DNA of 38,831 nucleotides from Ophiostoma sp. CBS 140.51 (taxonomy: Eukaryota; Ascomycota; Sordariomycetes; Ophiostomatales; Ophiostomataceae), in contig JANSLP010000308.1 of NCBI GenBank assembly GCA_029298735.1, positions 1-38,831 of the forward strand. Direction: 5' to 3'. Position numbers and translations under genes: made by a program. Position 1 is the stretch's first letter; every line of letters starts with the position of its first letter. Positions 12,381-21,467 of the stretch are shown piece by piece. Below the pieces are notes generated by a model. It saw only the letters and a program-made list of their open reading frames with translations. It made no database searches and was not told where the DNA came from.

Positions 12381-12437
12381 CTTTTCTCCTTCTCCTTCTC
12401 CTTCTCCTTCTTCATTTTTATTTTTATTTTTATTTTT
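12381..12437. repeat. Compound microsatellite CTCCTT then ATTTTT
   Basis: Imperfect CTCCTT hexamers (about 12381-12413) run directly into four ATTTTT units (about 12414-12437). Non-coding. Confidence 0.75.
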
Positions 12438-12812
12438 CATCATCATTATCGTGCTCGTTGAGATCTTGGTTGTTGTTGAGCACACCGTATAGACATGAAG
12501 AACTCATGCTTTCTTTCGCGCCTCATCAATTCGTATCTTTGACATCCTATACAGTCATTCGTTGTAATTGTTATTTGTGTTTTACTTGCAGAGACGTCCT
12601 TTTAATACTGCATTTCTCCAAGTGCTTACTTGCCTATGGCCAGGAGTAGTCACAAGTACGATAAATCAGGTTGCAAATACCGGTGTATTTTCATGACGGA
12701 GGGCCAACACTCTGACCTTTTTGAGTCATAATTACTTTGTACAAGCCAATTAGTAAAGCAACAATGCTCAACCTTTCAAAGACCACAAAGAAGTGCAAGT
12801 GTCGTCAAACAT

Positions 12813-12840
12813 GAGATGAAGAGATGAAGAGATGAAGAGT
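12813..12840. repeat. GAGATGAA octanucleotide repeat
   Basis: Three perfect head-to-tail copies of GAGATGAA and the start of a fourth, about 310 bases upstream of the TIM54 start codon. Confidence 0.8.
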
Positions 12841-13151
12841 GCGGCTGTAGCCGCTTATAGAAATGCTTAGTCATCTCAGACATTAGCTTGTGACTGTCCA
12901 CCACCAACACAGCACAATGCGGGTCATGCCGGCGGGACAGGTTCTTATCGGATAGGGCAACTTTTTTATCGATTTTTTCGGTCCCCTCCATTTGACGTCG
13001 GTTGATCGAGTTGAGTTGAACTCGAATGACAGCACCGCACGATATCGCAACGCGCAAACGCCACACGTGAGCGGGAGCCTGACAGACACCGACGACCGAC
13101 GACTTTCAAACTCGACAATCCCCAATTGAACCGCCATTGGCACAAATCACC

Positions 13152-14579
13152 ATGGCCGACCCCAAAGCGGTATGTCTACATCACCCCTCGTTATCACTAG
13201 ATATTTTCTAACAATGACTTTTGCAGGCCCCCAAGCCGAACCCGGCGCTGCGCATGCTCGGCCTGCCCAACCTCCCGCGCAAACTGCCGTCGCGCAACTG
13301 GATGATCTTTTGGAGCATCAGCACGACGCTGGCGGCGGCCATCATCTACGACAGGCGCGAGAAGAAGCGCGCGACGGCACGGTGGGCGAAGGCGGTGGAA
13401 CCCCTGTCGCGGGAACTGCTGTCAGACACGAGCGCTATGCCGCGACGTGTCACAGTGTACTTGGAAGCGCCACCGGGCGACGGACTGCGCGCGGCGCAAG
13501 ACCATTTCAAGGAGTACATTAAGCCGGTGCTGGCTTCGAGTGGTCTGGACTGGGAGTTTGTTGTGGGCCGGCGACAGGGCGATGTGCGAGCGGTGGTGGC
13601 CGAGCGGGTGCGGCGGACACGGAGGGCAGACCATACTGACGCCGGTATGACACAACCAGTCGAAGGTGACGCACCCACTGACGACGACGTCGTTGCGACG
13701 GTTCGGCAGCGCAACGGCATTCCCGAGTACTCTGGCGTCAAGGGCGACATTGTGGTGGGACGGCACACATGGAAGGAGTACGTGCGGGGACTGCACGAGG
13801 GCTGGCTGGGACCATTGACGGCGCCGGTCGTGCCCGTTGTTGAGAAGAAGGTGGAGGCAAACACGACCACAGATGCAGCGGCATCAACACAAGAGGGTGC
13901 AGCGCCAAGCGACGGCTCGTCGACAACACCACCCACCCCCGAAAAGCCAGAACCGCCCAAGGACGACTCGGCCCCCAAACGCCCGCCGCAGCCCGTCCCC
14001 TACAACTCCGTCGACGACTACCCGTCCAGCCCTCTGCCCCGCCTCATCCCCGCCGAGCTGGGTCCCTCTAGCCCGATCCCTTTCCCCCACCTGCTCGGCT
14101 TCCTCAACACCCCCATCCGTATTTATCGGTTCTTGAACCGCCGCCGCACCGCCGACGAGATTGGCCGGGAAGTCGCTGCCGTCTGTTTTGCCACGGGCAC
14201 GCGTGAGTATAGAGAAGCTGCCGCCCTAGGCGCGGATGACGGATGCGAACAGCAGACGGTCCTGATCCACGAAGAAAAGGACTGGACCAAGTCGGTGTGG
14301 AAGGACAGCAAAGAAGACCTGGAGGCGGACCCCACACTAGCCACCAAGGAGCGGCCGTGGCGCAACCCTGTGGTTGTGGACCCCCGTATTGGCCAGCGGA
14401 TGCGCCGGTTTGAGCTGACGCCCTCGGACGAGGCGACGGCACGGGCGATCAAGGTGCCCGAAGAGGAGATTGAGGGCTGGACCAAGGGCAAGTTCCGGAA
14501 GCTGGGCCGGTGGGCAGTAGGAAAGTGGCGCGGCGACGGCAAGTTTAAGCCGAATGTCGACAACCTGGATGGGGAGTAA
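13152..14579 (+). CDS. TIM54: Mitochondrial import inner membrane translocase subunit TIM54
   Basis: Predicted 456-residue subunit of the TIM22 complex, which inserts multispanning carrier proteins into the mitochondrial inner membrane. Exon 1 (13152-13169) encodes only MADPKA, and exon 2 runs from 13227 to the stop. The N-terminal part reads NPALRMLGLPNLPRKLPSRN and is followed by a single membrane segment (about 31-47, WMIFWSISTTLAAAIIY) and then basic residues. This is the usual Tim54 arrangement, with a short N-terminus and a large domain facing the intermembrane space. Family-like blocks include RRVTVYLEAPPGD, VVGRHTWKEYVRGLHEGWLG and IPFPHLLGFLNTPIRIYRFLNRR (about 300-320). A Pro/Glu/Thr-rich linker near residues 210-265 is a likely disordered insert. 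The gene converges on the Fyv6-like gene with a 388-base gap. Confidence 0.93.
13170..13226 (+). other. Intron of the TIM54 gene
   Basis: A 57-base phase-0 intron with donor GTATGT, branch-point-like CTAAC at 13208-13212 and acceptor TTGCAG ending at 13226. It separates a six-codon first exon (MADPKA) from the rest of the frame. Exon 2 has no in-frame ATG before the conserved N-terminal block, so the tiny first exon is needed to supply the start. Confidence 0.85.
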
Positions 14580-14967
14580 CGGTCATCTCTTATACTCATC
14601 TTCATCATCTACACACCTACACATCTACACACATTTGTACTTTAGCTCTCCTCATCTTTTCGTCTTTCTCCCCATCTCCTATTTTGCACTATTGGGCATT
14701 TGCTTTTGTCGTTTCTTTCTTCTTTTGGTTCATAGGCGGGCGGTTGGGAAAAGCAAGAACAAAAAAGAGTATATATATATCGTTTTCCTGGGTGTTCCAT
14801 ACGGTTTATGGTTGTGGACAGGACAAGGCTTCAAAATAGACACATTTGAAACAAAGACAAGGGACAAGACTGATGTGAATGAAACAGGAATATGCTGGCT
14901 ATGAAGAAATTGGTATCAAAGAAACAAAAGATGGAAACAGAATATCGTACACAAACAGACAGTCCCG
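14580..14967. other. Convergent 3' intergenic region
   Basis: 388 bases between the stop codons of TIM54 (+) and the Fyv6-like gene (-). It is AT- and pyrimidine-rich, with a short TA run near 14771-14780, and contains no ORF of interest. It must carry the 3' UTRs and polyadenylation signals of both genes. Confidence 0.7.
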
Positions 14968-15786
14968 TCAGTCGCTGTCATCGTCGTCGTCCGAGCCATA
15001 GGCCACCAAACCTAGTGCTGGCTTTGCCTTTGGTGCGGTAGCTGGTATTGGCTTTGGTGATGCCTTTGCAGGCTCTTTTGCTGTGCTGGAGGCTGATGTT
15101 GTTGTCTCCTTCTTCTTGGCTTCTGGCTCCTCCTTGTCCTTTTCCGCTGCTGAACTTCCTTTCCGCTTCAGGTTCGGAAACGCGCCCGCCTTGTCGGTCT
15201 TGTCCCCGCGGCGCTTGCGCTTTCGACCCACCGTCCATGCACTGTCGTCCACGAGTTTCTCGACTGTGTCGTCGTTGTCGGCATCATCGGATTTGTCGCC
15301 GCCTGCATCGGCTCCTCCTTTCGTCTGTGCCGCTCGAAACGCATCCAGCCCCGCCGCCGTTTCGGCCGCGACCCGCGCCGCCTCCCGCCGCGCATCTTCC
15401 TCCATCCCTTCCAGAAACTCAATTTCGTCCTCGTCTAGTGCCCGGAATTGGTTTTTGAGGCGGTGCGCCTCTTCAAACGCCGCCTGCTTGGCCGCCTTGT
15501 TGGCCTGCAGGACGTCGTACAGACTTTTTTCCTGCGCGCCCGACCCAAGGGCTTTGCGGGCTTCCGCCCGTCGTTGCCGGTCGGCCTCGAGTTCTTTTTC
15601 GACGGCGGCCCACTCTGCCTGGCGGGCCGACGACACCAAAGGTGTTGACGACTGTGTAGTTGACGTCGTCGCTGTTGACGTCGTCGCTGTTGACGTCGAC
15701 TTCATCGACTCCTTCACCTTGGCCAAATCGACGGCATCGCCCGTGGCGGCGTCGATGGCGCCGCCCGACACAAAGCGGGAGGACAT
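14968..15786 (-). CDS. Fyv6/FAM192A (NIP30, PSME3IP1) family protein
   Basis: Predicted 272-residue nuclear protein with the FAM192A/Fyv6 N-terminal domain. Yeast Fyv6 is a late-acting splicing factor, and the animal relative binds proteasome activator PA28-gamma. The start MSSRFVSGGAI is typical. A charged helical segment (about 58-150) carries the family core SLYDVLQANKAAKQAAFEEA (88-107) followed by LKNQFRALDEDEIEFLE (110-126). The C-terminal half is low-complexity and charged, with a nuclear-localisation-like GRKRKRR (187-193) and Lys/Glu-rich tracts. It ends in LGLVAYGSDDDDDSD, resembling the Gly-leu-acidic tail seen in this family. Residues 30-44 are two STATT-type repeats encoded by a 15-base minisatellite. 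Single exon. Assignment to the family is firm. Which of the yeast or animal roles it keeps is inference. Confidence 0.9.
   Translation of the reverse strand: MSSRFVSGGAIDAATGDAVDLAKVKESMKSTSTATTSTATTSTTQSSTPLVSSARQAEWAAVEKELEADRQRRAEARKALGSGAQEKSLYDVLQANKAAKQAAFEEAHRLKNQFRALDEDEIEFLEGMEEDARREAARVAAETAAGLDAFRAAQTKGGADAGGDKSDDADNDDTVEKLVDDSAWTVGRKRKRRGDKTDKAGAFPNLKRKGSSAAEKDKEEPEAKKKETTTSASSTAKEPAKASPKPIPATAPKAKPALGLVAYGSDDDDDSD
15659..15700. repeat. 15-base coding minisatellite in the Fyv6-like gene
   Basis: Two perfect copies and a partial third copy of GTTGACGTCGTCGCT (as read on +). On the coding strand it gives a Ser/Thr/Ala-rich STATT repeat near residue 30. Because the unit is 15 bases, copy-number change would keep the reading frame. 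Confidence 0.85.
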
Positions 15787-18368
15787 TAGAAACGTATGGA
15801 TGAGATCAGTTGACTATGAAGATGGTTGACGACAAATGCTGATAAGATTGAGTTGATGTAGCCGTCGGTGTGTCGTCACTACTGTTGCGGGAGGCAAGTA
15901 CGAAATGTGGATACATTCATGGACGTTGTTACTTAATCGCATGTGATTGGTTGACAACACAAGCTTCCACTCTAGCCTCTTGACGAGCCACAAAGTTGAT
16001 GAATCCACTGAAGACCATCAACTAGACTTTTTTTTTCGTTTCTTTCAGCCACCACGAACTTTCTGAAGCCGAAAATAAAAATGAAGGCTACAAAAAGTGA
16101 GAAATAGAGCCGGCAGAAAAAAATTGAGGAAAGAAAAGAAAGTCTTATCAGGGCTTTAGTCACAAAGAACGGCAGGCAAGCTCTTCTTTTTGTCTCACAG
16201 TTTTCAACGTCTTAGGCCACAATTCAAGACATGGATTACATTCAGGAACAAAATCTAGACCCAAAGCCTTGTAATGAAACTTTGTCCATTGCTGTATTTT
16301 GTTCTGACACATCACGAAACGACGTCCAAGATCAATCATTGAAAAGTGACAGGGAGTAATAGGTGGTATTTTTAGGTAGAAGAACTATTGATTTGCATTG
16401 TCCGCCTTTCAAAAGCCCACACCAGGAAGGAAGGATAAAAGTATGTAATGATTTTGTGTATCTCACAGTAGCTCCTCCACTTTATCCCGACAAAAAAGAA
16501 AAAGAAAAAAAAGAAGACAGAAAAAAACTCATGAAAAACGTCATAGAGCAAAATAGGTATTGTGTTGCAATGCATAAGAACCGGGTAAAGAATAAAACAT
16601 GAACAAAAAGTATGTCCCACTTTTGGAACAGAGAAACGAAGAAAAGAATGGGTACGACGGACGGAAAACAGAACAAGGCGTTGCAGTAGTGCGGGCGGTG
16701 AAGATATAAAACAAAGGCAAATGCAAACCACAAAAGCAGAAAACAAGAGAAAAACAGAAAGCTCCAGCCAGTTAGAATCAGTGCAGTGCAAATTAGACAA
16801 AGGAGAGAAAGCGAATGGACCAGTAATAAAATGGAATGATGGATGGTAAAAAATGGATTTGTGTGAATCAATAAAAGGTATAAAAAGGGCAGGTAAACCA
16901 AGTAATGAATAATAGCTGGGAGCCGCATTTGACGACGGTATCTAAAAAGGTAACGAGAGGATATAATAAATGAGAGCATGAGAAAGTAAAAAATAATGGG
17001 GTTTCAATAAAGAATAAAAAAGAGGCGCTCGGCGTGTTGGCCACCCAAACAGGAAAGAACCCGAAATCAAAGTCGACTCCGTCCCTGGTCAGGGCTCAAC
17101 TATGTAGTGCTCGGCGGAAGAAGAAAAATAAAAATAAGAAGATAAACAAAAGAATAATGATGAAAATGATGAAAATAGGTTATCATAAAAAAACAGAACC
17201 GGAAACCCAAGAGCAAATCTCAACGACACCGCAAACGTGATGCAATGGAGTAGTCAGAAAAAAGAAATGATAAGCAAACAATAAAAACCCAGATAGCCTT
17301 TTCCCACCTCCCTTCAGAGAACAAAAACGCAATGTAGAAAACATATAGGGACACATAAAAAAGCAAAAGACAAAGAGACCCAAGGGAATAAAAAGGTAAA
17401 AGAATAAAGAAAAGTGCCGCAAGAAACTTTTGGGTGTAACAAAGAGACATAGGACAATGATGTTGTGACGTTGGGTCGGATCAAGTCGATGATGGTGCAA
17501 ACTGCAGGCGGCCCCAGTTTGGTAGTGTGATGTTGGTGTTGGCCAATGGAGAAGTACACAATCCAAAATTCAAATTGTGGTTCCTGTATTTTTTTTCTGC
17601 CGACCGCCCGCCCGCCCACTGCATCGTATCGTGAAATCCATGTGCCCTTATCGCATATGCAATTCCCAAGACATCATGTCCGTCATGTTCTTCGCGCGAG
17701 AAGAAATAAAAAGGGGCTGCCAACTCCGAAGAGGGCAACAGAGAAATTCGTGTTGTTGGGAAAAGCTCTGCCAAAACGCTTCCTTTTTTTTGTCTTTGAA
17801 TGTGGTGTAAATAAATTCGTAACGTGTTTGTTTTATCGTAAAATTTTTAGGTCGGCGGCCAAGTTCGGATAAGTCAACGGGAAAAAAGTAAAGGGTAAAA
17901 AAATATCAGAGGCAAAGATAAAAATTTCAAGACCGTTTTAATGTGATGCCAAGAAAAGTCCGAATGGATCCAAACCGGGGGGATATTAGGGCGCAAAAAC
18001 AAAATCCGCAAAAGAACGCCTGTAGATGATGTGTATGGGTGTCGAAAAAGCCGTATAGAAAAGTCATTAAATCGAAATGAAAACAAAAGCCGTAAGAAAA
18101 TGAAGCCGGTGTCGACGTCAAGACAATGTCTAAGAAGCCCCTCTCTTGTTGTTAAAAGAGGATGTCGTGAACAAGTTGTTGTTGTCGGGTGGCTCGTAAG
18201 GTGAATAATAAAAAATGTTGGTTGGCGGCCAGAACGAAAAAATCAAAAAAAAAGAATTCGAAACCGAGGAAAAGGAAATGAATGTCCAAGACATCAGATC
18301 GTGTATGCTTTTATCAGTGTATCGTGACACTGTTCGTCGAAAAGAAACAAACGTAGAAGCAAAACAGC
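15787..18368. other. Intergenic region between the Fyv6-like and cyclin genes
   Basis: About 2.6 kb with no supportable gene. From about 16.0 kb to 18.3 kb the + strand is A-rich, so it is T-rich in the sense of the two flanking minus-strand genes. ORFs here translate to Phe/Leu/Ser-rich or Lys-rich low-complexity sequence. It should contain the 5' region of the Fyv6-like gene (left) and the 3' UTR of the cyclin gene (right). Confidence 0.6.
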
Positions 18369-19469
18369 TTAACCCATCACAGGCTGGCCGTACGGGTGAG
18401 CGACGCCGAAATAGGACGCCTGCTTGCCCATGTGGCCGTGGGGCATGCAGTTCATGCCGTTGACTGCGTTGTCGGCACTGTTCTCCCAGATGTTGTGGCC
18501 ATAGAAGTTGTAGGTGGGCAGCTTGGCCGGGAAGTTGCGGGAGTGGTACGGTGTCGGGTTGGCAGTGATGGGGTACTGTTGTGATTGCTGCTGGCGGCTG
18601 TTGGCACCGTAGGCACCGTTGGCCACGGCACGGTTGGCAGCCTGCTGTGCTTGCTGGTTGAACCAGTCGTCGTACTGCGTGTTCATCGCGGCGGCCGAGT
18701 TCATGTAGTCGGGGGTACCGTAACCCGAGTCAGGCGGCGTAAGAGGAGCGGCGGACCACGGGTCGGCCTGGGCCTGGTAGGGCCAACATGACTGCTGGTC
18801 GTGGGCAGCGCGGTAGTTTTGCTGCATGACCTGCTCGTTGCGCTTGACTCTCGTCAGGCGCTCGTACTCGGCAATCTGCTCCTGGTGCCAGGTGTTGTAG
18901 GCAACGGTGCTGTTGCCGTGACGGGCGACGTTGTTGGCGTAGTCCGTGTCGATGGGCAGGGTCATGGAAGCCAGTCTCTGCATACGCTTCTTGCCGGCCT
19001 CCCAATCGCGCCAGCTGTTGATCCAGGCAGTGTAGTCCTCGCTGCGGTCGAGGTTGACGTAGAGGCACCAGCCAATGGCCTCCATCCACTCGCGCTCAAG
19101 CTTGTTGAGCTCACGGACGGGGATGCCGCTGACATCAGCCCACGAGCGGTTCTGGAAAGTGTTGTCGTCGAGAAACTTGCTGCCAAGCAGCAGCGCCACG
19201 GTCAACAGGCGCCAGACGTGACCCTCGGACAGGGTTAGCTTGCCGGAGCTCATCATGTTCATCATGTTGATGCGCTTGGCAAAGTAGTTCATGCCCAGCA
19301 GGATGGTCGTGCGCGGCAGACGGGTCGATGACAGAATCTGCGAGATGAACTTGCGGAAAGAGTCAGGGGCTCTTGACGTGCCCATGGCCAGACGGGTGGA
19401 CATCTCGGCAACATATTCGGCCATCAGCTCGACCTCGTAGTCGAGCACGGCACAAACGCCTCCAGGCAT
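18369..19469 (-). CDS. Cyclin-like protein (PCL/CLG1-type, Pho85-family cyclin)
   Basis: Predicted 366-residue cyclin of the fungal PCL/CLG1 type, which activates Pho85-like cyclin-dependent kinases. The cyclin box lies at about 38-150. It includes FRKFISQILSSTRLPRTTIL, then LTLSEGHVWRLLTVALLLGS and KFLDDNTFQNRSW (98-110), and GIPVRELNKLEREWMEAIGW (115-134). Lys98 and Glu126 fit the pair of charged residues that contact the CDK in cyclins. The C-terminal half (about 165-366) is low-complexity, rich in Gln, Asn, Ala, Tyr and Pro, and probably disordered. It contains the phosphorylation-like segment PLTPPDSGYGTP. The start MPGGVCAVLDYEVELMAEYV looks native. The exact cyclin class and partner kinase cannot be determined here. 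Upstream is an unusually long pyrimidine-rich (sense) leader or promoter. Confidence 0.9.
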   Translation of the reverse strand: MPGGVCAVLDYEVELMAEYVAEMSTRLAMGTSRAPDSFRKFISQILSSTRLPRTTILLGMNYFAKRINMMNMMSSGKLTLSEGHVWRLLTVALLLGSKFLDDNTFQNRSWADVSGIPVRELNKLEREWMEAIGWCLYVNLDRSEDYTAWINSWRDWEAGKKRMQRLASMTLPIDTDYANNVARHGNSTVAYNTWHQEQIAEYERLTRVKRNEQVMQQNYRAAHDQQSCWPYQAQADPWSAAPLTPPDSGYGTPDYMNSAAAMNTQYDDWFNQQAQQAANRAVANGAYGANSRQQQSQQYPITANPTPYHSRNFPAKLPTYNFYGHNIWENSADNAVNGMNCMPHGHMGKQASYFGVAHPYGQPVMG

Positions 19470-21260
19470 CTTTGCGGTTGGGAGATGGAAAAGAGCAAGA
19501 TTTCGTTGGGCCTTTGATGAGGACCAAACGAAATCAATCGAAAGAAAGAGGGAGGCGAACGAGAAAAAGAAAGAGGCAAATTCAAATCTGCTTCAGGCAC
19601 TCAGGAAACGAAGTTGGAGAGAAAGTGGAAGTTTTGTAAGCAAAACACCACTTAGTCGCCAACAAGTTTGGTAGGGTCCGGAGGCGGAAAGAAGACACGA
19701 AAAGGGTCGATCGAAACGATCGGAAAGGGGAGTTCGCAACTGCTTTAGTTGGAGAAGCAAGCCATAGGAATCAAGTTCGATAATGCGACTGTTGGAATGG
19801 GTGGCACTAAAGGACCGTGAGGGTCGGTAATCTCTCTAGAATAGCGAACAAGATCGAGGATCTAGAGGTTGCGTAAGAGAGGTCGAATGTCCAAGGTATC
19901 GAGCGTCGATTCGAATGTGCAAAAAGGATTAAAGGCTGGATGTGGGAGACAATGTTAGAACCGTCTTACTTCTCTCCAATAAACTGCTTGAGGTCCAGGG
20001 ACAGAACCGTCCAATGTCCAGTCCACGATGCCTTCTGATGTCGAGGTGATGAACCTTAGGACGACAGAAAGAGTGAAGCGGACTCGAGAATGGATCTCGT
20101 CTGTGGTTGGGCCACGAAAGCAGCCAAATGCAGCCGACAGTGAAAACTGACCTATAAACAGGGACGAGCTGGCTGTTGCTGGGGAAGAAGAAAGGCTGGT
20201 CGTTGGAAAAATGGAAGAAAAAAAGACGTGTCGTAGAAAGTGTCGTAGGTATATGCGGGATCGAAGAAGTCGATTGTAGGAACGTCAAGAAGGATGCAAG
20301 AAAGAATGAAAAAAAAAAAAACAATTAACTTTTTGTAGAATGAAGGAAGAATGAGCAAGTGGACGTCGTTTTGTAGGTTCGAAGATGTTCGTTAGCAAGA
20401 ATAGCTGTAACAGTCGAATGATGTTCCAAAGTTGTCGGTTGCTGTGAGCTATTCAGGTTTCCAAAGTCGGTTTGTTGTTCCGTTGCTCAGGGAGAACGAA
20501 GGGCAATCGAAGACAGACAGGCCGAAGAAGGAAGAAGGTCGAAGCCGTCGAACGTAGGATCCAAAAGGTCGAGATTGAGAAAAACAACAACACAAAAGTG
20601 AATTTGGTCGTCGTGATGTCTTTTTGGTGGTTTCGAGGTAGCGGGAGAGAAAGAATCGAGGAAGAGACGCGAGGAGGATAGTCGAGGAGAGGATTGCAAA
20701 ACAAAAAGACGTATTCCTGCGATCGCGAGAAGAAGAGAGGAGAGGAAGGGAAAAGGAAGAAAACGAAAAACGAGTTGAGGAAAAGAAAGGAGAGGAGGAG
20801 AGAAGAAAGAGAGAAGGTGGAGGGGAGACGTGAGAGAAAGAGGCAAGAGAAGGGAAAACAAAAAACTGGAGACGACACAAAAAAAGAATAGGGAGGGAAG
20901 GAGTGAAGACAGACGGGGAAGGAGGGCAAAAAACGACGACACCAAAAAAAGAGTGAAGAAAAAACGGAGATGCGGAAAAGAATGGGGGTCGAGAGGAAAG
21001 GGAAGGAGAACCGTCAGAGAAAAGGGTTGGGATGACGGAGTGGAGAGTGGAAAGGCAGGAGACAGCAGGTGCGAAGGGGGGCGATGGGGGGCAACAGGGC
21101 GGAAACAGCGAAGGAGAGAACGAGAAGGCAAGCGCGAAGTGCGAGGCACAAAAAAAGACGAAGAAAAAAGCACACTAGAAAAACACTTGCAGCAGTGGGC
21201 GGTGGTAGTGGAGGGCGAAAACGGAATAGAGACGGACGACTGGGGGAAAACGCGCAGCCC
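19470..21260 (-). promoter_or_regulatory. Probable long leader/promoter of the cyclin gene
   Basis: About 1.8 kb immediately upstream of the cyclin is almost purine-only on + over long stretches (for example 20690-20960), so it is pyrimidine-rich in the sense direction of the cyclin. ORFs here encode Ser/Phe/Leu or Arg/Lys/Glu low-complexity sequence and are not credible genes. Pyrimidine-rich promoters and leaders are common in filamentous fungi. The extent of transcription and any leader introns are not determined. Confidence 0.4.
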
Positions 21261-21441
21261 CTAAAAAAGTTGTGTGCGTGCGTGACGAGAGAAACAGGAA
21301 AGAGCGACCAACGAGTACGGGGCGGTGTGCATACGATCATGCTTCTGTGCACAGTATTACGGAGTCACTGGAAAGTGATTTACAGGGCTTCTTCTCGCGA
21401 CGGCGAAAGTGGGTGGCAGTGAAATCTGGCGCCCCCGGGCG

Positions 21442-21467
21442 TCCAAGGCTCCAAGGCTCCAAGGCTT
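21442..21467. repeat. TCCAAGGCT tandem repeat
   Basis: Three consecutive copies of an eight-to-nine-base unit around CCAAGGCT in non-coding DNA. Confidence 0.75.

Larger units (their letters stand above)
10709..13151. other. Intergenic region between the transporter and TIM54
   Basis: About 2.4 kb with no intact gene. It should contain the transporter 3' UTR on the left and the TIM54 promoter on the right. In between lie a possible decayed zinc-cluster motif (listed separately), a CTCCTT/ATTTTT microsatellite and an eight-base GAGATGAA repeat. The short ORFs in this stretch show no recognisable domain. Confidence 0.6.

Noticed and set aside
13346..13978. 210-codon minus-strand ORF inside TIM54
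   Set aside because: Antisense shadow of TIM54.
20487..21173. 228-codon minus-strand ORF upstream of the cyclin
   Set aside because: Almost entirely Ser/Phe/Leu/Pro from C/T-only DNA; reflects the pyrimidine tract, not a protein.
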